A stretch of DNA of 64,000 nt. It comes from Aeromonas veronii. Lineage in GTDB: Bacteria > Pseudomonadota > Gammaproteobacteria > Enterobacterales > Aeromonadaceae. Shown in pieces: positions 1 through 6,864 of the stretch. Where the stretch lies: assembly GCA_041319085.1 (NCBI GenBank), contig CP101033.1:2134501-2198500 (forward strand). The letters run 5' to 3'. The position numbers and the translations under genes are program-made. Under the pieces are notes generated by a model. The model did no database searches and had not been told where the DNA came from. It was given only the letters and a program-made list of their open reading frames with translations. Position 1 is the stretch's first letter. Every line of letters starts with the position of its first letter.

Positions 1-611
1 ATCACCACCGGCGCAGAGCCGATTTTTTCCGGCTCAGCGCTAGTGTTTAGATCTTTGGTTTTTGTTTTATTGTTTATATTGTTTAGAGCTTCGGCGTGAA
101 ACTCCGCGCCTAACTCCGCGCAATCAGATTGCGATACCACCTGCAACCCCATATCTGATGCGGCTTCCAACTCCGCGCCTAACTCCGCGCAATCGTGTTC
201 TGAAACTCCGCGCTGGTAAGGGTCGTAATTGAGAACAGTTATCAGCGTGTAGCCCTTGGTGCCCTGCTTGGCTGTGCGGGTGATCATCCCGTCACGCTCG
301 AAGGCATCCAAAGACCGGCGTGCACTATCCTCAGACACGCCACACGCTTCACCCAGCGAACGAGCAGAGCCAACTAGCTGGCCACGGCTCAGGGTGATGC
401 GGTTGCCGTTGAAGGTATCCTCGGTGCGCTCGTGGGTGACCTCGAGCAGCAGGTGCAGCCACAGGGACTTGCGAGAAGGATCACGGTAAAACGTGGCATC
501 CTTGATGCTCTTGTACAGCAGCACAAACCCGCTGCGGCGGTTCTCGTTCACGTTGCAGTCTCGCTGTGTGGTGGGTGCGCTGGCGGTGGCCAGGCGAACA
601 ACGTTACCCAT
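1..611 (-). CDS. Phage replication protein, O-like, N-terminal part (runs off the window)
   Basis: Reading the complement from the ATG at 611 gives an uninterrupted frame to base 1 (203 codons), so the gene is cut by the window edge. The protein starts MGNVVRLATASAPTT and has a winged-helix-like segment (about residues 35-125, including SLGEACGVSEDSARRSLDAF and a GTKGYTL wing), as in the origin-binding N-termini of lambda O-type initiators. A low-complexity Asn/Lys/Thr linker follows near residues 175-185. It overlaps the upstream small gene by 8 bases and is the last visible gene of the leftward Cro/CII operon. The repeats inside it (101-213) fit an origin within the gene. The O-like role is inferred from the fold pattern and position. 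Confidence 0.6.
   Translation of the reverse strand, partial: MGNVVRLATASAPTTQRDCNVNENRRSGFVLLYKSIKDATFYRDPSRKSLWLHLLLEVTHERTEDTFNGNRITLSRGQLVGSARSLGEACGVSEDSARRSLDAFERDGMITRTAKQGTKGYTLITVLNYDPYQRGVSEHDCAELGAELEAASDMGLQVVSQSDCAELGAEFHAEALNNINNKTKTKDLNTSAEPEKIGSAPVV
101..213. repeat. Iteron-like direct repeats inside the replication gene
   Basis: The 9-mer ACTCCGCGC occurs five times, at 101-109, 113-121, 170-178, 182-190 and 205-213. The first two pairs lie in two identical 25-base units (101-125 and 170-194). On the coding strand they encode repeats of Asp-Cys-Ala-Glu-Leu-Gly-Ala-Glu. An AT-rich stretch follows at 50-90. Lambdoid phages carry ori iterons inside gene O next to AT-rich DNA, so this may be the prophage replication origin. 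That function is inferred. Confidence 0.5.
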
Positions 612-894
612 GAGCCACCCCCTGCAGGTGCTGCATCAGGCAGGCCAGGTGGCGCTTGGCCTGCTCCGCTGTCGCCGGGATCTTGATACCGCGCAGCAGA
701 CCGCCATAGACCAGATAGGACTGGCCCTGACTCTCCACCAGACGCGGGATAGCAGTGGGGATGGCAGCGCGGCGCTTGCCTTGCGCTTTGTCGAAAGTGT
801 GGTTACGCTTATCCATGTTGCTTTCTCCTTCGAAATCGACCTCGGGTCGGGCTGTTACCGCAGCGCCGGCCCACTCTTTTTGTGCTCCATTCAT
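604..894 (-). CDS. Small prophage protein of unknown function
   Basis: This short basic protein lies between the CII-like gene and the replication gene. The ATG at 894 is at the CII-like stop codon and has AAGGAG upstream, which suggests translational coupling. A second in-frame ATG at 816 (MDKRNHTFDKAQGK) has its own AAGGAG 7-8 bases upstream, so a 70-residue form is equally likely. The shorter form looks more protein-like (residues such as YLVYGGLLRGIKIP). The stop overlaps the replication gene start by 8 bases. I do not recognise a family. Confidence 0.5.
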   Translation of the reverse strand: MNGAQKEWAGAAVTARPEVDFEGESNMDKRNHTFDKAQGKRRAAIPTAIPRLVESQGQSYLVYGGLLRGIKIPATAEQAKRHLACLMQHLQGVAHG

Positions 895-1412
895 CACTTT
901 GCTCCTTGCACAGCCACTGGCAATGTACGAACCTGACTTGCCACTGACTCTTCCAAACTCAACAACTCCCTGATGGCGCGATGCACCGCCGCCGTAATCG
1001 CCTGACGCTCGATCGGGTCAATCACCCCGTCCTGACGCGCCAGATGCAGCTCACCAAACACTGCCCCCACCACCGAGGTGACCGTCATCACCTGGTCAGC
1101 CAGCTCTTCCTCGCTCACCGTTGTGTCCGGTATGGCCACCAGCACATGGCCACGAGACAGCGCCCAGGCTTGCAGAATGGCGTTATCACCGGTCAGCTCG
1201 GTCACAGCCATCGCCTCAGACAGGGTCAGGTGATGGTCTTCGCACTGCGGGTTGAACTTGTTGTTCAGCGTGGTCGGGCGCTTGTTGCCCATCAGCTTGG
1301 CCAGCTCGGTGATGTTGTAGCGGCGGCTCAACTGATAAGCGGCGTCAATAGGGTCAGATGCGTGGGAGTGATCCCGCTTGACTCTCGTGGTTGTTTTTTT
1401 GGCGTTTGTCAT
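894..1412 (-). CDS. Phage regulatory protein, CII / CP76 family
   Basis: This 172-residue protein resembles the phage CP76/CII-type regulators (Pfam Phage_CP76) in length and in the segment YNITELAKLMGNKRPTTLNNKFNP followed by LTLSEAMAVTELTGDNAILQAWA, a helix-turn-helix-like region near residues 30-85. The C-terminal half is helical and acidic. It is the second gene of the leftward early transcript, directly after the Cro-like gene. In related phages such proteins influence the lysogeny decision or early gene expression. The family call rests on the conserved pattern and the position. Confidence 0.65.
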   Translation of the reverse strand: MTNAKKTTTRVKRDHSHASDPIDAAYQLSRRYNITELAKLMGNKRPTTLNNKFNPQCEDHHLTLSEAMAVTELTGDNAILQAWALSRGHVLVAIPDTTVSEEELADQVMTVTSVVGAVFGELHLARQDGVIDPIERQAITAAVHRAIRELLSLEESVASQVRTLPVAVQGAK

Positions 1413-1420
1413 GATGGTTC

Positions 1421-1630
1421 TCAGCAGTCTTCAGGGGGGAATACATCGTTGATTGAGCACTTCACCCCCCAGCGATTGATGACAGACGCAATCTTTCTGC
1501 AGGTGTCTAACCCTGGCTTGCGACGGCTCTTCTCGTAGTGAGCAACCGCCCCCTGAGTGATTCCGAGCTCAGCAGCCAAATCGGACTGCGTCTTGCCCGC
1601 CTTGTCGCGCAGTTCCTTGATGTTGTTCAT
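1421..1630 (-). CDS. Cro-like helix-turn-helix repressor
   Basis: This 69-residue protein starts MNNIKELRDKAGKTQSDLAAELG and contains a classic HTH_3 fold (QSDLAAELGITQGAVAHYEKSRRKPG, residues about 15-40). I chose the ATG at 1630 because GGAG lies 8 bases upstream and because longer frames would cross the operator and promoter region. It is divergent from the S24 repressor gene and is first in the leftward operon, the position of Cro in lambdoid switches. Its recognition helix (TQGAVAHYEKS) resembles that of the neighbouring repressor (TQGAIGHWLNK), which fits shared operators. Confidence 0.75.
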   Translation of the reverse strand: MNNIKELRDKAGKTQSDLAAELGITQGAVAHYEKSRRKPGLDTCRKIASVINRWGVKCSINDVFPPEDC

Positions 1631-1660
1631 CGACAACTCCGTTCTCTTTTGGGGTGACTT

Positions 1661-1743
1661 AATACGATATGTACTATACCACGATTTGCAGCCATGACAA
1701 TTTGTGCGTTGAGAAAAACAATACACAACGTAATATTTTCGGT
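1661..1743. promoter_or_regulatory. Divergent prophage switch: two promoters and two operator sites
   Basis: Leftward promoter: -35 TTGTCA (complement of 1695-1700), 16-base spacer, -10 TATAGT (complement of 1673-1678). Rightward promoter: -35 TTGAGA (1709-1714), 16-base spacer, -10 TAATAT (1731-1736). Operator-like 15-mers lie at 1661-1675 (complement AGTACATATCGTATT) over the leftward start region and at 1720-1734 (AATACACAACGTAAT) in the rightward spacer. They share the pattern AATAC-N5-GTATT with two sites near 4.0 kb. The rightward start point would fall at or next to the repressor ATG (1744), giving a leaderless mRNA as for lambda cI from pRM. Confidence 0.65.
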
Positions 1744-2406
1744 ATGGGAAAAGAGACATGGCACAGCCTGGCCAAGAGCCGGATGAAGATGCTCGGCATC
1801 ACTCAGGAGCAACTAGCTGAAAAGCTGGGGGTAACTCAGGGGGCGATCGGGCATTGGTTGAATAAACGCCGCGAACCAGCGATGGACGTGATCCTCAATA
1901 TCATGAGCGTCCTTGACCTCAAGAGCATCAATATCGGGGTTGATGGCAATATCGTCGGCGACGAACCTAACATGGAGATAGCCCAGCCAGATATTCACCG
2001 GATACCGGTGATCAGCTATGTGCAGGCCGGAGGATGGACCGCCCCCAACGAGATCCGCGAGTGCGACGGCAATATGGCCTATATCACCACCGATCTCGAT
2101 CTGGGTGACCGCGCCTTTGCCATCGTGATCCGGGGTAACTCCATGGAGCCGGAATTCACCGAGGGCGATCTGGTACTGATCGACCCGGACGAACCGCTCC
2201 ACCCGGGTGACTTCGTAGTGGCCAAGAACGGCGAAGAAGAGGCCACCTTCAAGAAGTACCGCCCCCGCGGGGTCAGCGAAGACGGCAAAGAGATCTTCGA
2301 GCTGGCCCCGCTCAATGACGACTACGCCACCATGCGATCAGACCGCCAGCCCATTCAAATCATCGGCACCATGGTGGAACACCGCCGCCGCAGACGCCGC
2401 CGCTAG
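1744..2406 (+). CDS. Prophage repressor, HTH plus LexA-like S24 autoprotease
   Basis: This 220-residue protein keeps lysogeny by binding the operators and is removed by RecA-stimulated self-cleavage. It has an N-terminal HTH (residues about 19-42, TQEQLAEKLGVTQGAIGHWL) and a C-terminal S24 domain. Ser133 in RGNSMEPEF and Lys170 in EATFKKYR fit the catalytic dyad, and Ala95-Gly96 in YVQAGGW fits the cleavage bond. The start at 1744 is chosen because the HTH begins soon after it. There is no Shine-Dalgarno, but the predicted transcript starts at this ATG. The C-terminus ends in a run of seven arginines after EH, which is unusual. Confidence 0.85.
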   Translation: MGKETWHSLAKSRMKMLGITQEQLAEKLGVTQGAIGHWLNKRREPAMDVILNIMSVLDLKSINIGVDGNIVGDEPNMEIAQPDIHRIPVISYVQAGGWTAPNEIRECDGNMAYITTDLDLGDRAFAIVIRGNSMEPEFTEGDLVLIDPDEPLHPGDFVVAKNGEEEATFKKYRPRGVSEDGKEIFELAPLNDDYATMRSDRQPIQIIGTMVEHRRRRRRR

Positions 2407-2423
2407 GGATGACCATGGATGGT

Positions 2424-2699
2424 TTATTTAAACACCTTACGCATCATCGACAGCGCCTCGTTCTTCCCGTTCTCGAACGCTATTTCCGGCGCAATCGTCA
2501 ATACCTCCACCATCAGCTTGATCAGCAAATCATGATCAATCTCAGGCAACCTTTGCGCCAAATGATGGCGAAGGCGCGCCCGATCCCATCGCCCGGACAC
2601 CCTGCGGTCCACCATATCCAGCAGCTCTCGCGTCAAAGCAAGCTCGTTGTCTTCCGCAGCCTTGGCATTGCCTTTCTCAATTATTTTAGGATCAGACAT
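2424..2699 (-). CDS. Unknown small prophage protein, convergent to the repressor gene
   Basis: The 91-residue frame begins MSDPKIIEKGNAKAAEDNEL and has a strong GGAGG 7 bases upstream of the ATG at 2699. It is rich in charged residues and looks helical, with no motif I recognise (RRVSGRWDRARLRHHLAQRLPE is basic and might bind nucleic acid). It reads toward the 3' end of the repressor gene. Its start codon lies in the palindrome CATG shared with the start of the plus-strand gene at 2698, so the two genes point away from each other with overlapping ATGs. Confidence 0.55.
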   Translation of the reverse strand: MSDPKIIEKGNAKAAEDNELALTRELLDMVDRRVSGRWDRARLRHHLAQRLPEIDHDLLIKLMVEVLTIAPEIAFENGKNEALSMMRKVFK

Positions 2700-3120
2700 G
2701 TCTACCTCCAATATTGAACAGTTCGATGAAGTCGCTGGTAAAACGTTCGCCACGCTCTACGAATCGTTCCCGATACCAATCGACTTACCACTGAGGGAAT
2801 ATACAGGTGTTGAGGGTGTTTACGCCAATCAAGAAGAAGGTGAACTGACGCATCAGGCGAGACTGGTGATGTCTACGCTTGAGTGGTTGCAAGAATCAGG
2901 TTACGTCATGGCCGAGGTGCGACCTGATATCGGACTTGATCGCTGCGTCCTCACCGCCAAGGGCCTTGAAACCCTCAAGGTGATACCGGATAGCCTAACC
3001 ACACCCATCGGCGAAAGACTCAAGGATGCAGTAAAACAGGATGGCCGAGAGATTACGCGATCTCTGGTATCGCAAGCGCTTAGTATTGGGTTAAGTCTTG
3101 GTATCAACGCCTTAAAATAA
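2698..3120 (+). CDS. Prophage protein of unknown function, possible winged helix
   Basis: The 140-residue frame starts MSTSNIEQFDEVAGKTFATLYESFPIP. A middle part (TLEWLQESGYVMAEVRPDIGLDRCVLTAKGLETLKVIP, residues about 60-97) looks like a winged helix: a helix, a short strand pair, then the TAKG turn often seen in such domains. The C-terminal 30 residues are an amphipathic or hydrophobic helix (LVSQALSIGLSLGINALK). The start has AGGA 8 bases upstream. It probably begins the rightward accessory genes next to the repressor. Function unknown. Confidence 0.6.
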   Translation: MSTSNIEQFDEVAGKTFATLYESFPIPIDLPLREYTGVEGVYANQEEGELTHQARLVMSTLEWLQESGYVMAEVRPDIGLDRCVLTAKGLETLKVIPDSLTTPIGERLKDAVKQDGREITRSLVSQALSIGLSLGINALK

Positions 3121-3135
3121 AAAAGGAATAGAGCA

Positions 3136-3510
3136 ATGGGATATAAAAATAAATCGGTAATTCTCGGGATGATGTTATTCCCGTTATCTGCAATGGCTGG
3201 ATTTATCCACCCGATGGATTTTGATGGCTCAGAGGCCCAGAAGCAGGAAGTGATCAAATACATCAAGGATCGCGTCCATCGCGATTACTGCGAGGGCGGG
3301 CTGGATATGTGCCAGCCAACCACCCTGCGGATGATGGAAGATCAGAACCTCAGCTCATTCAAGAAGGCCACCCAGGCAACCGATCGCAAGATCATGGACC
3401 GCGTCATTAAAGACTATTGCCAGGGTGATATCGACATGTGCAACTACGGCACCATCTTGATGATGTATCAGCAAAACCTGAAGGCCAGCAAAAAGGAGCT
3501 CAGCTGGTGA
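3136..3510 (+). CDS. Secreted prophage-encoded protein with an internal duplication
   Basis: The 124-residue protein has a signal peptide (MGYKNKSVILGMMLFPLSAMA, cleavage after about residue 21). The mature part holds two copies of a motif: KDRVHRDYCEGGLDMCQPTT then RMMEDQNLSSFKK, and MDRVIKDYCQGDIDMCNYGT then MMYQQNLKASKK. Each copy has a DYC-x5-MC cysteine pair, so two intra-motif disulfides in the periplasm are plausible. It follows the previous gene by 15 bases with an AAGGAATAGAGC leader. It may be a lysogenic-conversion (moron) gene. No family recognised. Confidence 0.6.
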   Translation: MGYKNKSVILGMMLFPLSAMAGFIHPMDFDGSEAQKQEVIKYIKDRVHRDYCEGGLDMCQPTTLRMMEDQNLSSFKKATQATDRKIMDRVIKDYCQGDIDMCNYGTILMMYQQNLKASKKELSW

Positions 3511-3586
3511 CCATAACAACGCATTCAGCGCTTTCAAGTTGATTGGCAGAAATGAATTACGACAAACCATAAATGGAGGCTATTAG

Positions 3587-3913
3587 ATGAGTCTGATTAA
3601 ATGTCCTGAGTGTTCAGCAGAAGTGAGTGACGCGGCACTTAAGTGCCCGAAGTGTGGGGCCCAGATCCGCAAACCAAAACGCGGCTTCTTCGGCAAGTTG
3701 TTCAAGTGGGGATTTATCCTCTTTAACCTGCTGATGGTATTCTGGCTGGTCTCCTACTGGGGATCGGTTGGCGACATGATGCAGGGTGCCAACGATGCCG
3801 AGAAGGCTGGCGGGGTGATCGGCACCACCATCGGTACCGGCATGATCTTTGGTATCTGGGGGTTCGGTGACCTCATTCTCGGTCTGTTCGTGCTGCTCAC
3901 CAGACCGAAGTAA
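3587..3913 (+). CDS. Zinc-ribbon membrane protein
   Basis: The 108-residue protein starts MSLIKCPECSAEVSDAALKCPKCGAQI, a zinc ribbon with two CPxC knuckles (residues 6-9 and 20-23). A basic linker follows, then two predicted membrane segments (about residues 37-56 and 80-103). GGAGG lies 8-12 bases before the ATG. Such ribbon-plus-membrane proteins are common in prophages and have no fixed function. A rho-independent terminator at 3940-3964 ends this transcript, so it forms a unit with the genes from 2698 on. Confidence 0.65.
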   Translation: MSLIKCPECSAEVSDAALKCPKCGAQIRKPKRGFFGKLFKWGFILFNLLMVFWLVSYWGSVGDMMQGANDAEKAGGVIGTTIGTGMIFGIWGFGDLILGLFVLLTRPK

Positions 3914-3939
3914 CATCGAGCGTCAAACCGGCAAAGCAT

Positions 3940-3964
3940 AGCCCACCAGCACGGTGGGCTTTTT
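3940..3964 (+). terminator. Rho-independent terminator after the zinc-ribbon gene
   Basis: An 8-bp stem AGCCCACC / GGTGGGCT with loop AGCAC is followed by a run of five T. It separates the repressor-side genes from the operator-controlled operon starting at 4055. Confidence 0.8.
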
Positions 3965-3981
3965 CATCCCTGAACACCAAA

Positions 3982-4023
3982 AATACAAATCGTATTGACC
4001 AATCCAAATACATATCGTATTTT
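3982..4023 (+). promoter_or_regulatory. Second operator pair and promoter for the early operon
   Basis: Two 15-base dyads, AATACAAATCGTATT (3982-3996) and AATACATATCGTATT (4007-4021), start 25 bases apart. They match the switch-region sites at 1661-1675 and 1720-1734. A promoter fits between them: -35 TTGACC at 3995-4000, 17-base spacer, weak -10 TATTTT at 4018-4023. Both promoter elements are covered by operators, so the prophage repressor (or Cro) would be expected to silence the operon from 4055 on. Confidence 0.65.
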
Positions 4024-4054
4024 ATCCCAATTACACCAGTAAACGGGATGAACC

Positions 4055-4396
4055 ATGTCGAACCAGCAACGCAAAATCGTCTACATCGCAGGGCCAATGT
4101 CTGATCTGCCGGATGACAACCGCCCTGCCTTCAACACCGAAGCGCTCCACCAGCAGCAAAAAGGCCACGTCGTACTCAACCCGGCAACCCTGCCGGACGG
4201 CCTCACACAGCCGCAGTACATGGGCATCTGCCTCGAGATGGTCAAGATCGCCGATGAGCTGGTCATCCTCCCCGGCTGGCGCGATAGCACCGGTGCCACC
4301 GCCGAATTTCACCTCGCCATCAAGCTGGGCAAGATCATCCGCCAAGCCGAAGACGGCTTTGCCTGGTATCCGGAAAACACAGGGGATGCAGCATGA
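4055..4396 (+). CDS. DUF4406 protein, nucleoside 2-deoxyribosyltransferase-like
   Basis: The 113-residue protein begins MSNQQRKIVYIAGPMSDLPDDNRPAFN. The pattern YIAGPM near the N-terminus, ...NPATLPDGL and VILPGWRDSTGATAEFHLA is typical of DUF4406, a branch of the nucleoside 2-deoxyribosyltransferase fold. The family is linked to nucleotide metabolism, and an enzymatic role here is inferred. It is the first gene of the operator-controlled operon and overlaps the next gene by 4 bases (ATGA). Neighbouring DNA-modification genes suggest a part in making or recycling a modified nucleotide. Confidence 0.75.
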   Translation: MSNQQRKIVYIAGPMSDLPDDNRPAFNTEALHQQQKGHVVLNPATLPDGLTQPQYMGICLEMVKIADELVILPGWRDSTGATAEFHLAIKLGKIIRQAEDGFAWYPENTGDAA

Positions 4397-5010
4397 GACT
4401 CACCAACGAAATCAAGCTCCAGATCATCAAGGCCGCAGCCGTCAAGGCTGGCATTCCAGCAGAAGAGGAGGCACTGCGCCTGCGCCGAGTTGATTGGGCC
4501 GAGGCTGTTCGTGTCGACTCCCTTGGTGGCAAGGAGGGCGCTGAGGCTGTCGATAAGGCCATCGAGCAAATCAAGGCCATCACGAAGCCTCTGCCGGAAG
4601 GTGTCACCACCGGATATCAACCAATCAACGTTGACAGTGACTTTTACCTGAACTGCGGCGGGATCAGCATTCGCCCGCGATTCAACGGCACCTTTGGCTT
4701 TGACTCTTGCCGTGAGGCGGTAAGAAAGCCATGCCGTTCATGCAAGTTGGCGGCAGATCATCCGCTTGCCATCGAGTTCCACCAGCTGGAGCAGGATGCC
4801 AAATCGCTCAAGGAGAAGCGCGAGCACATCGAAAACAGCGTGGCTGCAGCGATGAGCGGTATCAACACCGATAACCAGCTGCTGAAAGTGTGGCCGGAAG
4901 CCGCAGAACTGATGCCGAAAGAGATTCAGAAGGTGCAACTGCCGGCAGTGCAAACCGCAGACCTGAACGCGCTTATCGGCCTGCCGAGCGAGAAGGAGGC
5001 TGCAGCATGA
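4393..5010 (+). CDS. Nmad5-like (nucleotide modification associated) protein
   Basis: The 205-residue protein starts MRLTNEIKLQIIKAAAVKAG, as Nmad5-type phage proteins do, with an N-terminal helix, a central part with Cys-rich CREAVRKPCRSCKLA (residues about 109-121) and a C-terminal coiled-coil-like helix (HQLEQDAKSLKEKREHIEN). Nmad domains were named from their association with phage DNA-base modification gene sets. No catalytic motif is obvious. It overlaps the neighbour on each side by an ATGA, giving tight coupling to DUF4406 and the Dam methylase. The family assignment is tentative. Confidence 0.5.
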   Translation: MRLTNEIKLQIIKAAAVKAGIPAEEEALRLRRVDWAEAVRVDSLGGKEGAEAVDKAIEQIKAITKPLPEGVTTGYQPINVDSDFYLNCGGISIRPRFNGTFGFDSCREAVRKPCRSCKLAADHPLAIEFHQLEQDAKSLKEKREHIENSVAAAMSGINTDNQLLKVWPEAAELMPKEIQKVQLPAVQTADLNALIGLPSEKEAAA

Positions 5011-6323
5011 ACCACTACGCACAAGCGCTGGCCGAACTGCAGGTACAGCCTGACCACGAACTCAAGCAAGTAGGCGACCAGTGGCAGACCCCCAAGCCGC
5101 TGGCATTGGGCCTGTTCCACTACTTCGCCCCCACGTTGGGCCCGGTAGTGCTCGATATGTTTGCCGACGACTGCAACCACCTGGTGCCGCACTACTACGA
5201 TGCGGCCGACAACGCACTCACTCAGGATCTGGCCGCCGACCTGCGCCGCCTCGGTGGCGCGGCCTACGGCAACCCGCCCTACTCCCGCCCCTGCGTCGAT
5301 GGTGAGGGCAACCCCATCACCGGGATGGAGCCCATCCTCAACTTCTGCCGCGAGCAGCGGGCGCAGGGCGCCAAGATCATGCTGCTGATCAAGGCCGCTA
5401 CCAGCGAAACATGGTGGCCTGAGGATGCCGACTTTATCCAGTTCATCAGCGGCCGCATCGGATTTGAGGTGCCGAGCTGGTACAACCCGCGGGATCCGAA
5501 GAAGGACAAGCCCAGCTCCAGTGGTTTCGCCTCCGCCGTGGTGATCTTCGATGCCAGCTGGCAGGGCGAACGCCGCCCGGAAGCCCGCCTGCGCCGTGAC
5601 GACCTGATCACCACCGGCCAGATCATCCTCGACATGATCCACCGCCAGGCTGTCGCGCTTAACGAAGAGGCCAGCCGCACGATCGAGGCAGCCCGTCATG
5701 CCGACAATCAGGCTGAGGCTCGCGGCCATGTCGACGACATTCATGTCGTCGAGTTGACCGAGCAGCCTGCCATTGCCAATCCCGCCGCGTGGGACCAGAC
5801 CGCGCTAACCGATAACGAGACCAACGCCCAACGGGATGTTCAGTTGTCATCCGAAAGTTTACAACTGGTTGCCGCGGCGACAGGCCAGCACCCTGACTAT
5901 GCCGAGCCTGGTCTCTATCTGGTTCGATATGTCGATGAAGTCGCCGAGCTCTCTGATGCAGACCAGAACACCCTGCGCAGCTATCTGAAAGGGTGGTTTG
6001 ATGAAGGCGAGTCACCGTCCGAGATCTGCTATCGCCTTACGCTGGCGGCAGCCAACCTCAAAGCAGGCAAGCAAGTCCATGACGGCTTTGTGTTGAGCGG
6101 CCGCACACCTACCATGCCCCACTGGCAGCGCCACCCAGCGGTCAAAGCGGTGATCTATCAGATTGACGATGCCGACATCCTCACCCCGGCCAAGACCGCC
6201 GAACTGGCAGGCTGGATCATCGATCAGCTGGCCGACTACCTGGATGCCCCTGATCAACTGCTGGAACTGGCCACCGCCAAAGCGGCCGATCTGCTGGCGC
6301 AACCAGCAGAGGTGGCCGCATGA
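5007..6323 (+). CDS. Phage DNA N6-adenine methyltransferase (Dam family) with long C-terminal extension
   Basis: The 438-residue protein carries the NPPYS motif (residues 89-93), characteristic of adenine-N6 methylases acting on DNA. It also has QWQTPKPLALGLFHYF and LDMFADDCNHL, which match the phage-type Dam family (DNA_N-6-adenine-MTase). The catalytic domain ends around residue 215. The rest (about 215-438) is an Ala-rich helical extension of unknown role, making this longer than the usual family size. The start is the ATG inside the ATGA overlap with the upstream stop. Methylation could protect phage DNA from restriction or tune replication. Confidence 0.8.
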   Translation: MNHYAQALAELQVQPDHELKQVGDQWQTPKPLALGLFHYFAPTLGPVVLDMFADDCNHLVPHYYDAADNALTQDLAADLRRLGGAAYGNPPYSRPCVDGEGNPITGMEPILNFCREQRAQGAKIMLLIKAATSETWWPEDADFIQFISGRIGFEVPSWYNPRDPKKDKPSSSGFASAVVIFDASWQGERRPEARLRRDDLITTGQIILDMIHRQAVALNEEASRTIEAARHADNQAEARGHVDDIHVVELTEQPAIANPAAWDQTALTDNETNAQRDVQLSSESLQLVAAATGQHPDYAEPGLYLVRYVDEVAELSDADQNTLRSYLKGWFDEGESPSEICYRLTLAAANLKAGKQVHDGFVLSGRTPTMPHWQRHPAVKAVIYQIDDADILTPAKTAELAGWIIDQLADYLDAPDQLLELATAKAADLLAQPAEVAA

Positions 6324-6400
6324 ACAAGCAGCAAGCAGCAGGGATCGCCATCCTGGCAATCGGCACCCTGACCGCGGTGATCGTGATAGCACTGATTTAA
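6320..6400 (+). CDS. 26-residue membrane microprotein
   Basis: ATGA overlap with the methylase stop gives MNKQQAAGIAILAIGTLTAV and six more hydrophobic residues, a single transmembrane segment after a short polar head. The next gene's GGAGGG begins directly after its stop. Tight packing on both sides argues for a translated gene. Function unknown. Confidence 0.5.
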   Translation: MNKQQAAGIAILAIGTLTAVIVIALI

Positions 6401-6409
6401 GGAGGGAGT

Positions 6410-6637
6410 ATGGCAGTGGACGCTCGGCTCGTTAACAGCAGCGGGATGAAAAAGGATTGTGCGGCCAGGGCGGCACTCAAGCGCCGCCAACTGGCTCGGG
6501 ATGACATAGAGATGCGCGAGCTGGCCAAGAAGCTCGGCATCGATCAGCGGGATGTTTTAGGTGAATCGTTGTCTGGCACCGCGCAGGCATCCAGAGCGAG
6601 CCAGGGGTCCCAGAACGCAACACGGGGGATTAAATAA
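6410..6637 (+). CDS. Small basic prophage protein
   Basis: The 75-residue protein starts MAVDARLVNSSGMKKDCAAR and has a basic helical middle (RAALKRRQLARDDIEMRELAKKLGIDQRDVL), followed by a Ser/Gln-rich tail. A strong GGAGGGAGT precedes the ATG. The segment ELAKKLGIDQRDV could be the first part of a helix-turn-helix, but no complete domain is visible. The stop TAA overlaps the next ATG by one base. Function unknown. Confidence 0.5.
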   Translation: MAVDARLVNSSGMKKDCAARAALKRRQLARDDIEMRELAKKLGIDQRDVLGESLSGTAQASRASQGSQNATRGIK

Positions 6638-6864
6638 TGAAAAACCAGTTAGTGCTTGAGCACGCCCTGCGCCGGCAGATTGAGATCTACCAGGTGCCTG
6701 ATGAATTGCCGCTGGATATACGGAGGCAGATGGCAGATAGCATCGTGGCCCGCGTCATTGCCGAAAGCGCAGGCGTGCTGGGACTGCCTGCCCATGTGCC
6801 AGGGCAGGCCCCCGCCGCCGAGGTTAACGCAGTGCTTGACGCGCGGCCGGGGGTTAACCAATGA
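6637..6864 (+). CDS. Small prophage protein of unknown function
   Basis: The 75-residue protein starts MKNQLVLEHALRRQIEIYQVPDELPLDIRRQMADSIVARVI. The N-terminal 45 residues look helical and the tail is Ala/Pro-rich. It is packed into the operon by a one-base overlap upstream and an ATGA overlap downstream. No motif recognised. Confidence 0.5.
   Translation: MKNQLVLEHALRRQIEIYQVPDELPLDIRRQMADSIVARVIAESAGVLGLPAHVPGQAPAAEVNAVLDARPGVNQ

Noticed and set aside
2409..2717. Plus-strand ORF after the repressor gene
   Set aside because: Lacks a ribosome site and overlaps the better-supported minus-strand gene at 2424-2699.
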